DNA of 64,000 nucleotides, taken from positions 434,001 through 498,000 of the forward strand of contig NZ_FNQH01000003.1 of assembly GCF_900107505.1 (NCBI RefSeq), read 5' to 3'. Of the stretch, positions 44,016-52,730 are shown one piece after another. A program made the position numbers and the translations under genes. This DNA comes from Trichococcus collinsii. GTDB lineage: Bacteria > Bacillota > Bacilli > Lactobacillales > Aerococcaceae. Each line of letters opens with the position of its first letter. Positions within the stretch are counted from its first letter, which is position 1. Under the pieces are notes generated by a model. That model saw only the letters and a program-made list of their open reading frames with translations, was not told the DNA's origin and made no database searches.

Positions 44016-44039
44016 AAGATAGTGTTTCCAGGCTTTTTT
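43996..44039 (+). terminator. Terminator overlapping the VanZ-like stop codon
   Basis: AAAAGTCTGGAAACACT (43996-44012) pairs with AGTGTTTCCAGGCTTTT (44021-44037), followed by T residues. The stem begins within the last codons of the gene. Confidence 0.88.
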
Positions 44040-44738
44040 ACATACGCTTAACTTCGATGAGGAAATGCTAGGCCGGAGCTGACCAATTTTCGGGTAGCTC
44101 AAGTCCGGCGGAGACTTGCTGTTCGGAGGTGATAGGTTTGTGAGTTCTTCTCCGGCGAAAGAACCATTCACAGGAGGAGGGCATAATCTCCGAGGGGCGC
44201 TGGATTAACAGCGCTCCTCGACTTTTGAATGCATATTCCCCCCTTGATTACAATAAAAAAAGTCTATCTGTAGCTATGATTGGATTGCAGAGAAATGGTG
44301 TAGTACAATGCAATCAGAAGACATTATCCTTGTTGCTGTTTTTCTTCAAAATGGTGCGAATAAGCAAGAATATAACGCGCTTCGTCAGCCACTACACCTC
44401 ATCATCCCTCCTCCGAAAAAACGTATAGAATCCCGCTACATCATACTTCGCTGGCACATGCTCCGAGGAGCCAAAAGGCAATTCGACCATTTACCAGGCA
44501 TGTCCAAACAATAAGCCACCCACCAAATTGCGTTAGAGCAAACGTAGTTTCGTCCTGACATCATCTCGACAAGTTAGTATAAGAGCCAAAAAATCCATAA
44601 CTTTGCTTTGCAGAATCAATGCTGCGCACAACCTGATTTGGAGGGGGGCCTGCAAGTATCAATCTTTTCTTTTGGCAACGAACTTTTATTTCGGGAGCGG
44701 TTTCTTTGGCGCCGGGCAATTGAAGGGGATGTTTAAAA
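44040..44738. other. Long non-coding gap with a GC-rich repeat copy and a hairpin
   Basis: A copy of the GC-rich repeat family lies at about 44068-44190 (GGCCGGAGCTGACCAATTTT, GGGTAGCTCAAGTCCGGCG, GTTCGGAGGTGATAGG, CTCCGGCGAAAG). At 44191-44220 a 12-base stem (CGAGGGGCGCTG with CAGCGCTCCTCG) followed by ACTTTTG could be a terminator. The remaining 500 bases hold only short frames with no recognisable product. The right end supplies AAGGGGATG as ribosome site for the next gene. Confidence 0.5.
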
Positions 44739-47384
44739 ATGAATAATTTCAAGCGAATAGACTGGTTTAAAATATTTCTATTATTTTCAGTATTTGCAAT
44801 TGGTTTAGGAACAGTTCAAGTGCATGCGGCTACGTCTGTTCGTGCAAACAATGCCGCTATAACGAATCCACTCGATGGAATCGGCGAAGTCTCTTTACTG
44901 GCGGAGCCAACGGTAAACCTTGCACCGACAAGCGTAATCAGCAGCTCTGTCACTTTTTCGGGCATCTCGTACATAAATGATGGTCAGACGAGCAGCACGG
45001 CCAGAGCTGCGAAAGCGGGGCCGGGTCTGCATTGGGTACAGCTGGATCTGGGCGCAGTCCATGAGATCAGCTCCATCAAATTATGGCATTATTTTGGTGA
45101 TGGCAGAAGCTATCGGGATGTGGTCGTACAGCTCTCAAATGATCCAACATTTTCCAGCGGTGTGGTGACAGTTTTTAATAACGACACGGATGGCAGCGCA
45201 GGCTTGGGTGTGGGCACGGACAGTGAATATAAAGAATCGAGCTTCGGGAAGGTGCTCTCATTTAATCCCGTGAACGCCCGTTATGCAAGATTTTACACCA
45301 ACGGGAGCAATGTGACCGGGTGGAATCACTATGTCGAAATCGAAGTATACGGTGTTGGAATTCAGGTGGTGCCAACGGTAAATCTGGCGCCGGGAAGTAC
45401 AATCAGCAGCTCTACCACCTTTTCGGGCATCCCGTACATAACCGACAGTCTGACGACTAATTCCAGCAAAGCTGCGAAGGCTGGGCCAGGCCTGCATTGG
45501 GTACAGCTGGATCTGGGTGAAGCCCATGATCTCTACGCCATCAAATTATGGCATTATTTTAGTGATGGCAGAATCTACAAGGATGTGATCGTACGGCTTT
45601 CAAATGATCCGACATTTTCCACCGGTGTGGTGACCGTCTTTAATAACGACAATGACGGCAGCGCAGGCTTGGGTGTTGGGACGGACAGTGAATACAAAGA
45701 ATCGAGCTCTGGAAAAATGATTTCCTTCAATGCCGTGAACGCCCGTTATGCAAGGTTTTACTCCAATGGCAGCAGTGTGACTGGGTGGAACCATTATGTC
45801 GAAATCGAGATATATGGCCATGAGCTATCGGTAACGGAAGTCAGAACAGAAACTTTGACCACAAACAAAGTGAGTTACACACGAGTCGAGCATTTGGACA
45901 ATACATTCCCGGCTGGAGAAACACAAATAATCCAAGCTGGCGTTGACGGTTATGATACGGTGACGTACGAGGTGACCTATACGGACGGCGTAGAGACGGG
46001 CCGAGTGGAGGTGTCGCGGGTGACGACGGCGCCGATAGATGAAATGGTGCGGGTGGGGACCCAACAAATCGTGACGGAGCGGATAACCGTTACAGAGAAT
46101 ACGGTGGCCTACCAAACGGTGGAGCAGGAAGATGCCAGCTTGCTAGCGGGTGAAAGGGTGATCCAACAGGTAGGAATTGATGGCTACGACACGGTGAAGT
46201 ATGACGTGACCTACACGAACGGTGAGGAAACGGGCAGAGTAGAGGTGTCACGGGTAACCACCGCGCCCGTCGAAGAAATCGTCCTGGTAGGTCCTGATGT
46301 GGTCGTAATAGAACAGACAACCGTAGTGGAGAACGTTGTGGCCTACCAAACGGTGGAGCAGGAAGATGCCACCTTGCTGATGGGCGAAAGGGTGATCCAA
46401 CAGTACGGTGTTGACGGCTACGATACGGTGACGTACGACGTGACCTACACGAACGGCGAGGAAACGGGCAGAGCGGAGGTGTCGCGGGTAACAATGGCAC
46501 CGGTCGAAGAGATCGTTCTGGTGGGGACTTATTCAGACGATACCTACGTGATCTATGCCATCGCCGATACGCATCTTTCTTTGGATACAGGCATAGCTTC
46601 CCTCGAAGAAGCTACCCTCTCCAGAAGTAGCATCGTCGCTGCGGAGGAACAAGGTGTATGGATGACGGCGGAAGGCACCTTTGTGACGGCGGCGACTGTC
46701 TCGGAACGCACGCAAAGAATGCAATCTTTTGCGGCAATTGCAAATGCGGATCAGCCAGATTTTGTTTTACATTTGGGAGATGGGACTGCCGGGCCTTCAG
46801 ATTGGAATTCGTTTTTGGCCGCTTGGAACAGCATCTCCCTGCCGAAGCTATTTGTGCCGGGAAACCATGATTTTGACAATACGACATACGCTTCAGTGGC
46901 TACCATGTTCGGGTATAACACGAGGACAACTATCGGCAACAACAAATTCAGTTATGCTCAGGAGATTTCGCTTGGAGGCATCAGCTTTTTGCTGCTGGAT
47001 GTGGATACGAACCGTGTAGATAACAGTGGATTCCAGACGAAATTGGATTGGGCCGCGGGGCAACTGAACAGCACCACCAGTCCGTTGGCGCTCATTGTGG
47101 CGCATACGGCTCCCCACAACTATCTCAGAAATAATTACGATGGGCCTACCGCATACGCGTTCAACCAAATCGTTCTGAACGCATTGAGCTCAAACCCCAA
47201 TCTTGAGAAAGTGCAAGGTATTTTTGGACATGAGCATCCATCAAATACTTACATGGATTTGTTTTTCGGGTCTGAATTCCCGGGGTTGATCCTGAAGCCG
47301 AATGTCTACACAGTCGGAAGCTATACCAAGATTACCATTGATAGTCAGAATAATATCACTTGGGAGCAAAGGGACCTCTACTAA
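44739..47384 (+). CDS. Secreted discoidin (x2) - G5 (x3) - metallophosphoesterase protein
   Basis: An 881-residue exported protein. The signal peptide is about 1-31 (cleavage near VHA-AT). Two F5/8 type C (discoidin) domains (about 57-205 and 213-361) are followed by three G5 domains (about 366-595) and a calcineurin-like phosphoesterase domain (about 600-881) with metal motifs ADTH, LGDGTAG, PGNHDF, AHTA and GHEH. Discoidin and G5 domains bind glycans, so this may be a phosphatase or nuclease working on surface polymers or host/environmental glycans. No LPxTG or other anchor is seen. Its DNA contains long internal direct repeats. Confidence 0.88.
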   Translation: MNNFKRIDWFKIFLLFSVFAIGLGTVQVHAATSVRANNAAITNPLDGIGEVSLLAEPTVNLAPTSVISSSVTFSGISYINDGQTSSTARAAKAGPGLHWVQLDLGAVHEISSIKLWHYFGDGRSYRDVVVQLSNDPTFSSGVVTVFNNDTDGSAGLGVGTDSEYKESSFGKVLSFNPVNARYARFYTNGSNVTGWNHYVEIEVYGVGIQVVPTVNLAPGSTISSSTTFSGIPYITDSLTTNSSKAAKAGPGLHWVQLDLGEAHDLYAIKLWHYFSDGRIYKDVIVRLSNDPTFSTGVVTVFNNDNDGSAGLGVGTDSEYKESSSGKMISFNAVNARYARFYSNGSSVTGWNHYVEIEIYGHELSVTEVRTETLTTNKVSYTRVEHLDNTFPAGETQIIQAGVDGYDTVTYEVTYTDGVETGRVEVSRVTTAPIDEMVRVGTQQIVTERITVTENTVAYQTVEQEDASLLAGERVIQQVGIDGYDTVKYDVTYTNGEETGRVEVSRVTTAPVEEIVLVGPDVVVIEQTTVVENVVAYQTVEQEDATLLMGERVIQQYGVDGYDTVTYDVTYTNGEETGRAEVSRVTMAPVEEIVLVGTYSDDTYVIYAIADTHLSLDTGIASLEEATLSRSSIVAAEEQGVWMTAEGTFVTAATVSERTQRMQSFAAIANADQPDFVLHLGDGTAGPSDWNSFLAAWNSISLPKLFVPGNHDFDNTTYASVATMFGYNTRTTIGNNKFSYAQEISLGGISFLLLDVDTNRVDNSGFQTKLDWAAGQLNSTTSPLALIVAHTAPHNYLRNNYDGPTAYAFNQIVLNALSSNPNLEKVQGIFGHEHPSNTYMDLFFGSEFPGLILKPNVYTVGSYTKITIDSQNNITWEQRDLY
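44909..45824 (+). repeat. Tandem direct repeat encoding two discoidin domains
   Basis: Two units with a period of about 467 bases. Stretches such as TCAGCAGCTC, TTTTCGGGCATC and CTGCATTGGGTACAGCTGGA recur in the same order. They encode nearly identical domains, indicating a rather recent duplication or continued homogenisation. Confidence 0.85.
46069..46526 (+). repeat. Direct repeat encoding G5 domains 2 and 3
   Basis: Two units with a period of 234 bases, for example GTGGCCTACCAAACGGTGGA at 46104 and 46338. A more diverged first unit lies at 45834-46061. Confidence 0.85.
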
Positions 47385-47397
47385 AGTTTTGGAGGAA

Positions 47398-47450
47398 GTG
47401 CCACCGCATTCTCGTGACTTTGATCATGAATGAGGTGGCACAGTTTTTTT
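47398..47450 (+). terminator. Terminator after the phosphoesterase gene
   Basis: GTGCCACC (47398-47405) pairs with GGTGGCAC (47434-47441), with an inner CATTC/GAATG pairing, followed by seven T (47444-47450). Confidence 0.85.
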
Positions 47451-47905
47451 GTGCTGACCTGGATTAGCGGCAGTCATCAAGAATAAATCTTTTGGCTGGT
47501 AATAGGCAATAAGAGTTTTAGAAATAAGAAAAATGTGGTAGAATTCAGATAGAAGTATACCAGTATAAATTCGCTCTTTTTCATCCACAGTAATAATAGA
47601 TTCAGTATCCTAACCATCTCAGTAATCCCCTCTTAATAGATTGTTTACAACCGCAACGAACTCAGAAATAGACATCATCACCTAATCCTTACCTCGAAAT
47701 TTTCACCACAGCTTGTCTTCAAAGCGAAGTCAGCTTACACCACCTTAACTATCGCGGAACACCGCGCAACGACTCCATCAAAAACTCACATAAAAATTCC
47801 ATCAAAAACAGCAACCTCCAACCGCAGTTCTTATTTGTTTCCTTTCAGCGCCAGCAGTTTCACTGTTAAATCAGGCAATTCAGTTCGTCAAAAAGAGGTG
47901 ATAAC
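47451..47905 (+). other. Long leader region upstream of accD, G-poor and C-rich
   Basis: No gene is seen. A weak promoter candidate is TTTTAG-17 bases-TAGAAT (47516-47544). From about 47580 to 47860 the plus strand is strikingly poor in G and rich in C and A, with a repeated TCCATCAAAAAC (47774 and 47798) and a small hairpin CGCGG-AACA-CCGCG (near 47753-47766). AAGAGGTGATAAC before ATG 47906 is the accD ribosome site. Confidence 0.45.
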
Positions 47906-48778
47906 ATGGAATCATTTCGTAACCGCCATCTCTTTCCCATAAAGCGCGCTTTCGATGAAAATGATGCGCGGAATCCTATCGTTCCAGTCGGCTTATGGGA
48001 AAAATGTCCCCAGTGTCAAACGATCATTTACAGCAAGTCCTTGGGTGCAGCAAAAGTCTGTCCGCACTGCAACTATCATTACCGGATTACGGCGGGTGAG
48101 CGTCTGAACCTGGTCATTGATGAAGGTACCTTTTATGAATGGAATACGGTTATGCCTGTTCAAAATCCGTTAGATTTCCCGGATTATGATAAGAAATTGC
48201 AGGATGCCAAATGGCGGACAGGATTGGATGAGGCTGTCGTTACCGGAACGGCTGCCATCGATAAGAAGAGGGTCGCTTTGTGCGTGATGGATTCCAATTT
48301 CATTATGGCGAGCGTTGGAAAAGTCGTCGGCGAGAAGATTACACAGGTATTCGAACGCGCGACTGAAGAACGGTTGCCGATCATCGTCTTCACAGCTTCC
48401 GGTGGAGCCAGAATGCAGGAAGGCATTATGTCGCTGATGCAGATGGCTAAAGTGAGCATAGCGGTATCCAACCATAGCGATGCGGGGCTCCTCTATATCG
48501 CCGTACTTACTGACCCGACGACGGGCGGGGTGACTGCTAGCTTTGCTACGCAAGGGGATATCATTCTGGCTGAAGCAAGATCGACAGTGGGCTTTGCCGG
48601 CAAAAGGGTCATCGAACAGACCATCAGAGCAAATTTACCCGAAGGTTTTCAAACAGCAGAAAAAGCACTGGGGAATGGCTTCATCGATAAAATTATCATG
48701 AGAAAAGACCTAAGAAAGACACTGCAGCATATTTTGGCGTTACATGATCCGGAAGAAGTGGGTGATGAAGATGAATGA
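47906..48778 (+). CDS. accD: Acetyl-CoA carboxylase carboxyltransferase beta subunit
   Basis: A 290-residue protein with an N-terminal zinc ribbon (C34, C37, C52, C55) and the carboxyltransferase crotonase fold (VFTASGGARMQEGIMSLMQM, LTDPTTGGVTASFA). With AccA it moves the carboxyl group from biotin to acetyl-CoA, making malonyl-CoA. The gene overlaps accA. The partner genes accB and accC are not in the window. Confidence 0.93.
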   Translation: MESFRNRHLFPIKRAFDENDARNPIVPVGLWEKCPQCQTIIYSKSLGAAKVCPHCNYHYRITAGERLNLVIDEGTFYEWNTVMPVQNPLDFPDYDKKLQDAKWRTGLDEAVVTGTAAIDKKRVALCVMDSNFIMASVGKVVGEKITQVFERATEERLPIIVFTASGGARMQEGIMSLMQMAKVSIAVSNHSDAGLLYIAVLTDPTTGGVTASFATQGDIILAEARSTVGFAGKRVIEQTIRANLPEGFQTAEKALGNGFIDKIIMRKDLRKTLQHILALHDPEEVGDEDE

Positions 48779-49535
48779 TGTGCAGAAAATCATTCAGGCG
48801 GCAAGGAGCATTTCACGCGTGACGGCAATGGAGGTGATTGACGGCATTTTTGACGGTTTCATCGAATTCCATGGGGACCGACGTTACGGGGATGATCCTG
48901 CGATTGTGGGCGGCATCGCCAGCCTGGAGGGCATGCCGGTGACTGTAATCGGGACGCAGAAGGGGCATGATGTGCAGGAGAATGTCTATCGGAACTTCGG
49001 ATCGCCGCATCCGGAAGGGTATCGCAAAGCGATCCGGTTGATGCGGCAAGCAGATAAGTTTAACCGTCCGATTGTCACTTTCATCAATACGGCAGGCGCC
49101 TTCTGCGATGTGGAATCGGAAGAACGGGGAATCGGTGATGCCATCTCCGAATCGTTGCTGGTCATGAGCCGAGTGAAAGTGCCCTTGATCGCCATCTTCC
49201 TCGGTGAAGGTGGAAGCGGCGGTGCCTTGGCTTTAGCGATGGGCAATGAGGTATGGATGCTGGAGAACAGCATGTACTCGGTCCTTTCACCGGAAGGTTT
49301 TGCTTCGATCCTATGGAAGGAAAGCTCCCGTTCGGAGGAAGCCGCCCTCGTCATGAAGCTGACTCCGATTGATTTGCTTAAATTGGAGATAATCGACAGA
49401 ATCATACCGGAAAGAAGGCCGGAAGAGTTGTTGCCTGATCTGAAAACGGAGCTGATTCGCTCGTTGAGGAAATGGAGACGATTGAGTCCCGCCGAAATTG
49501 TTGCGCAAAGGCAAGAGCGTTTCCGGAAGTATTGA
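48765..49535 (+). CDS. accA: Acetyl-CoA carboxylase carboxyltransferase alpha subunit
   Basis: A 256-residue AccA of the short lactic-acid-bacterial type: RVTAMEVIDGIFDGFIEFHG, GHDVQENVYRNFGSPHPEGY, FINTAGAFCDVESEERG and LGEGGSGGALALAMG. It overlaps accD by 14 bases; ATG 48765 is preferred (GGAAG spacing), with ATG 48771 possible. It lies 83 bases upstream of the adenylating enzyme gene in the same direction, which hints that malonyl-CoA feeds the following acyl module. Confidence 0.93.
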   Translation: MKMNDVQKIIQAARSISRVTAMEVIDGIFDGFIEFHGDRRYGDDPAIVGGIASLEGMPVTVIGTQKGHDVQENVYRNFGSPHPEGYRKAIRLMRQADKFNRPIVTFINTAGAFCDVESEERGIGDAISESLLVMSRVKVPLIAIFLGEGGSGGALALAMGNEVWMLENSMYSVLSPEGFASILWKESSRSEEAALVMKLTPIDLLKLEIIDRIIPERRPEELLPDLKTELIRSLRKWRRLSPAEIVAQRQERFRKY

Positions 49536-49618
49536 GGCAGTCATAATATAAAATCATTTGATAGTGCGTTTCGTTTGTTTGAGTCTATCGCCACACTTCA
49601 AAATGGAGGCTGATTTGA

Positions 49619-51148
49619 ATGAAAAAAAATGTATTGGAGTACTTTGAAGACACGCTTTTGCAGTACAGGTACAAAACGGCCATCAGGGATGAAGACAGAG
49701 AACTGAGCTTCGGCGACTGGGAGCAATGCGCAAAAAGGCTGAGCCTTTCCATCCGAAGCAGGTCGGAGGACATGAAAAAGCCTATCGCTGTATTTTTGCC
49801 GAAAAGTGCCGACAGCCTCGTCGCTTTTATGGGTATCCTATACAGCGGAAACATCTATGCTCCCCTTGATGTCCATTCCCCTGCCGCAAGGATTATTAAT
49901 ATCCTGGAACATCTGGAAGATCCGCTGGTCATCACTTCGCAAGCCTATACGGAATCCCTGCTTGCGATGGGCGTAGCCGCTGAAAACCTCATCGGCATTG
50001 AAGAGGCGTACGACGCATCCACATTCTTTGACAATGAGGCGGTGCTCGGGAGACTCGACGGACTCATCGATACAGATCCCATCTACATCATCCATACCTC
50101 TGGTTCGACGGGCACTCCAAAAGGCGTCGTCATCTCCCACAAAGGCGTCATCAACTACATCGATTGGGCAGTGTCGTGCTTTGACATCAGCCCAAAGGAA
50201 ATCATCGGCAGCCAATCCCCTTTTTACTTCGATAATTCAACCCTCGACATCTATCTCTGTTTAGCCACAGCAGCAACCCTTGTCATCATTCCGGAACACC
50301 ATTTCGCCTTCCCGGTCAAGCTGATGGAATACGTTGCCTCAAAGAACATCAACTTTGTCTTCTGGGTGCCGTCGGTGTTGATCAATGTTGCCAATACGAA
50401 AGCGTTGGATCATGTCGATACCTGCAGCTTGGAAAAGATTCTTTTCGCTGGAGAAGCGATGCCGAATAAGCACCTCAACTATTGGCGCAGCAAGCTTCCG
50501 GATGCCTCGTTCGCCAACCTCTACGGGCCGACCGAAATCACGGTGGACTGTACTTATTACAAGGTCGAGCGGGCTTTCGAGGACAGTGAACGGCTGCCAA
50601 TCGGATTTCCATGCCGGAACGCCGATGTCATTATCCTGAATGAAGAGAACCAGGAGGTGACCGGAAGCGAAATGGGCGAACTGTGCGTGCGGGGCAGCTC
50701 CATCGCTTTGGGCTATTGGAACGATGCCGCCAAGAGCGATCAGGTATTCACCCAAAACCCGCTCAACAACCATTATTTCGACCGCATCTATCGCACTGGC
50801 GATCTTGTCTACATCAATGAGTATAACGAAATCATCTATGTCGGCAGGAAAGACACCCAGATCAAGTATATGGGATACCGGATCGAACTGGGGGAGATCG
50901 AAACCGCTTTGCTGAGCTTGAACGGCATCCATAATTCCTGCGTCATCTACAACTCGGACCGAAAGGAAATCACGATGTTTTATGAAGGGCCGAACGATCT
51001 CGGCAAGGCAACAATCAGAAAAGAACTGACCCCGCTATTGCCGAAATACATGATACCGACCAAAATCATCATGCTGGAACAGTTGCCTTTAAACAAGAAC
51101 GGGAAAATCGACAGAAAGACATTGGCTGCGGAGTGGTTGCACAGTTAG
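49619..51148 (+). CDS. AMP-forming adenylating enzyme (NRPS A-domain/DltA-like)
   Basis: A 509-residue ANL-family ligase. Core motifs are IIHTSGSTGTPKGV (A3), YFDNSTLD (A4, with the Asp that pairs with an alpha-amino group in amino-acid-activating domains), NLYGPTEITVDC (A5), YRTGDLV (A7), GRKDTQIKYMGYRIELGEIE (A8) and LPLNKNGKIDRK (A10 Lys). It should activate a carboxylic acid, probably an amino acid, and load it on the carrier protein encoded 31 bases downstream. Not DltA itself, since dltB and dltD are absent. TGGAGGCTG precedes the ATG. Confidence 0.87.
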   Translation: MKKNVLEYFEDTLLQYRYKTAIRDEDRELSFGDWEQCAKRLSLSIRSRSEDMKKPIAVFLPKSADSLVAFMGILYSGNIYAPLDVHSPAARIINILEHLEDPLVITSQAYTESLLAMGVAAENLIGIEEAYDASTFFDNEAVLGRLDGLIDTDPIYIIHTSGSTGTPKGVVISHKGVINYIDWAVSCFDISPKEIIGSQSPFYFDNSTLDIYLCLATAATLVIIPEHHFAFPVKLMEYVASKNINFVFWVPSVLINVANTKALDHVDTCSLEKILFAGEAMPNKHLNYWRSKLPDASFANLYGPTEITVDCTYYKVERAFEDSERLPIGFPCRNADVIILNEENQEVTGSEMGELCVRGSSIALGYWNDAAKSDQVFTQNPLNNHYFDRIYRTGDLVYINEYNEIIYVGRKDTQIKYMGYRIELGEIETALLSLNGIHNSCVIYNSDRKEITMFYEGPNDLGKATIRKELTPLLPKYMIPTKIIMLEQLPLNKNGKIDRKTLAAEWLHS

Positions 51149-51179
51149 TGACGGACAAAGTGATAGGGAGGAGAACCAC

Positions 51180-51410
51180 ATGGGGAAAATTGTGGAGATA
51201 CTGAAGGATATACGTCCGGAATGCGATTGGGAACATGCACGTGATTTCATCGCGAGTGGAATGCTCGATTCCTTCGACATCATCGTGTTGGTGTCGGAGC
51301 TGGAGAGCGCCTACCCGGTTTCTGTGGATGGTAGCGATATCTTAGCAGAAAACTTCAGCAGTCTGGAATCGATTGCGGATCTGGTAAGAAAGAGTGGTGG
51401 GATTGTATGA
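51180..51410 (+). CDS. Acyl/peptidyl carrier protein (first)
   Basis: A 76-residue carrier protein with the phosphopantetheine serine in MLDSFDII (Ser31) and a helix bundle pattern. It is coded right after the adenylating enzyme, its likely loader, and overlaps the KAS III gene by 4 bases. GGGAGGAG ribosome site. Confidence 0.83.
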   Translation: MGKIVEILKDIRPECDWEHARDFIASGMLDSFDIIVLVSELESAYPVSVDGSDILAENFSSLESIADLVRKSGGIV

Positions 51411-52471
51411 ACTTCAACTATGAAAACAAACGGATCAGCGGCATTCTGACTGTATTGCCGCAAAATGAAGTGGCATTCGAGGATGAAGCGGAAAACTATA
51501 ATTTTTCCGTAAAGCAGTCCATGAAGCTGAAGAAAATAATGGGTTATGAAAAGCATCGGATTGTCGTAGGAGATACGAGTGTGTCGGATCTCTGCGTCTT
51601 CGGGATGAGGCATCTGCTGGACGAAGGTCTGATCAGCGGCGATGACATCGATGCCCTGATACTCGTCACGCAGACTCCCGATTATTATATGCCTCCGACG
51701 AGCAACGTCATCCAAGGGGAGTTAGGGCTGAAGCAGGATATGCTCTGCTTGGACATCAACCAAGGCTGCGCCGGTTATTTGGTGGGATTGATCCAAGCTT
51801 TCAACCTGTTGGAACAGGACTCAATCAAAAAAGTGGCCCTTTTGAATGCCGATGTACTCAGCCGCAGGACTTCAAATCGTGACCGGGGCAGCTATCCGCT
51901 GATCGGCGATGCGGCCTCTGTGACAATCGTGGAAAGAACCGACGACAATAATCGGATCCATGCGAACCTCAAGATGGATGGTTCAGGTTACAAGGATCTG
52001 ATTATCCCTGCAGGCGGCATGCGGCTGCCAACCACCAGCGAGACAGGTTTAATGGAAGTGGATGAGGCCGGAAATTTCCGAAGCCTTGATCATCTCAAAA
52101 TGAACGGAGAAGCGGTATTCAACTTTGTGCAGACAGAAGTCCCGCCTTTGGTTGAGGACTTGCTTACGGTTGCAGAAACGTCGAAAGAGGACATTGATTA
52201 TTTCATGTTCCACCAGCCGAACCGGTTTATGCTCGAAAAATTAGCAGATAAGATGGGCGTGGCACGCGAAAAGCTTCCGAATAATGTGGTCGAAAACTTC
52301 GGAAACTCAAGCAGTGTGACCATTCCCGTAAATATGGCCTTCAATCTGGGCGAAAAACTACTGACGGATTCTTACAAAGTATGCCTTTCGGGTTTTGGGG
52401 TCGGCCTTTCCTGCAGCGCCATGCTGATGGACATCGGGAATTTGGATTTTTGCCGGATGATTGACTATTAG
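51407..52471 (+). CDS. 3-oxoacyl-ACP synthase III (FabH-like)
   Basis: A 354-residue thiolase-fold enzyme with the KAS III triad: Cys121 (DINQGCAGYL), His269 (FMFHQPNRF) and Asn300 (ENFGNSSS). It should condense an activated acyl group with malonyl-ACP, or transfer acyl groups. It lies between two carrier protein genes and outside any fatty-acid-synthesis operon, so a role in a special acyl group is more likely than in housekeeping lipid synthesis. Confidence 0.87.
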   Translation: MNFNYENKRISGILTVLPQNEVAFEDEAENYNFSVKQSMKLKKIMGYEKHRIVVGDTSVSDLCVFGMRHLLDEGLISGDDIDALILVTQTPDYYMPPTSNVIQGELGLKQDMLCLDINQGCAGYLVGLIQAFNLLEQDSIKKVALLNADVLSRRTSNRDRGSYPLIGDAASVTIVERTDDNNRIHANLKMDGSGYKDLIIPAGGMRLPTTSETGLMEVDEAGNFRSLDHLKMNGEAVFNFVQTEVPPLVEDLLTVAETSKEDIDYFMFHQPNRFMLEKLADKMGVAREKLPNNVVENFGNSSSVTIPVNMAFNLGEKLLTDSYKVCLSGFGVGLSCSAMLMDIGNLDFCRMIDY

Positions 52472-52491
52472 GGACTAGGAGGAGAGGCATC

Positions 52492-52716
52492 ATGGAGAAC
52501 TTCTATGAAGAGTTTGCGGAAATTTTAGAAGTGCCTGAAGTGAACAGGGAAGATTCATTGGATGATTACGAAGGTTGGGATTCACTAGGGCTGTTGTCCA
52601 CCCAAATCATGGCAGAGGAAAGTTACGGTGTTAAAATCGGCAACGATGATCTGAAAGGCCTGACGACTGTCGGAGATATCGCAGATTTGATCCAATCAAG
52701 AAGAAAAGCCGAATAA
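52492..52716 (+). CDS. Acyl carrier protein (second)
   Basis: A 74-residue acidic carrier protein with the serine site in GWDSLGLL (Ser31). Differs from the first carrier, so the two probably carry different groups or serve different partners. AGGAGGAG ribosome site; 15 bases before the acyltransferase gene. Confidence 0.85.
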   Translation: MENFYEEFAEILEVPEVNREDSLDDYEGWDSLGLLSTQIMAEESYGVKIGNDDLKGLTTVGDIADLIQSRRKAE

Positions 52717-52730
52717 GGGAGGACGACCAG

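Noticed and set aside
44225-44514. Two overlapping plus-strand frames of about 67 codons
   Set aside because: Neither has a ribosome site or familiar motif, and both lie in a repeat-bearing gap. Transposase remnants were considered but no motif is seen.
44620-44738. Possible c-di-GMP (GEMM) riboswitch upstream of the discoidin protein
   Set aside because: Given the neighbourhood I looked for GEMM-type conserved loops here and before the Pel-type and pilus operons; no convincing core was found. A covariance search would settle it.
47745-47780. T-box-like string (GGAACACCGCG followed by CGACTCC) before accD
   Set aside because: It does not match the T-box consensus AGGGTGGNACCGCG and forms its own small hairpin. 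No specifier stem or terminator is seen, and accD is not an expected T-box target.
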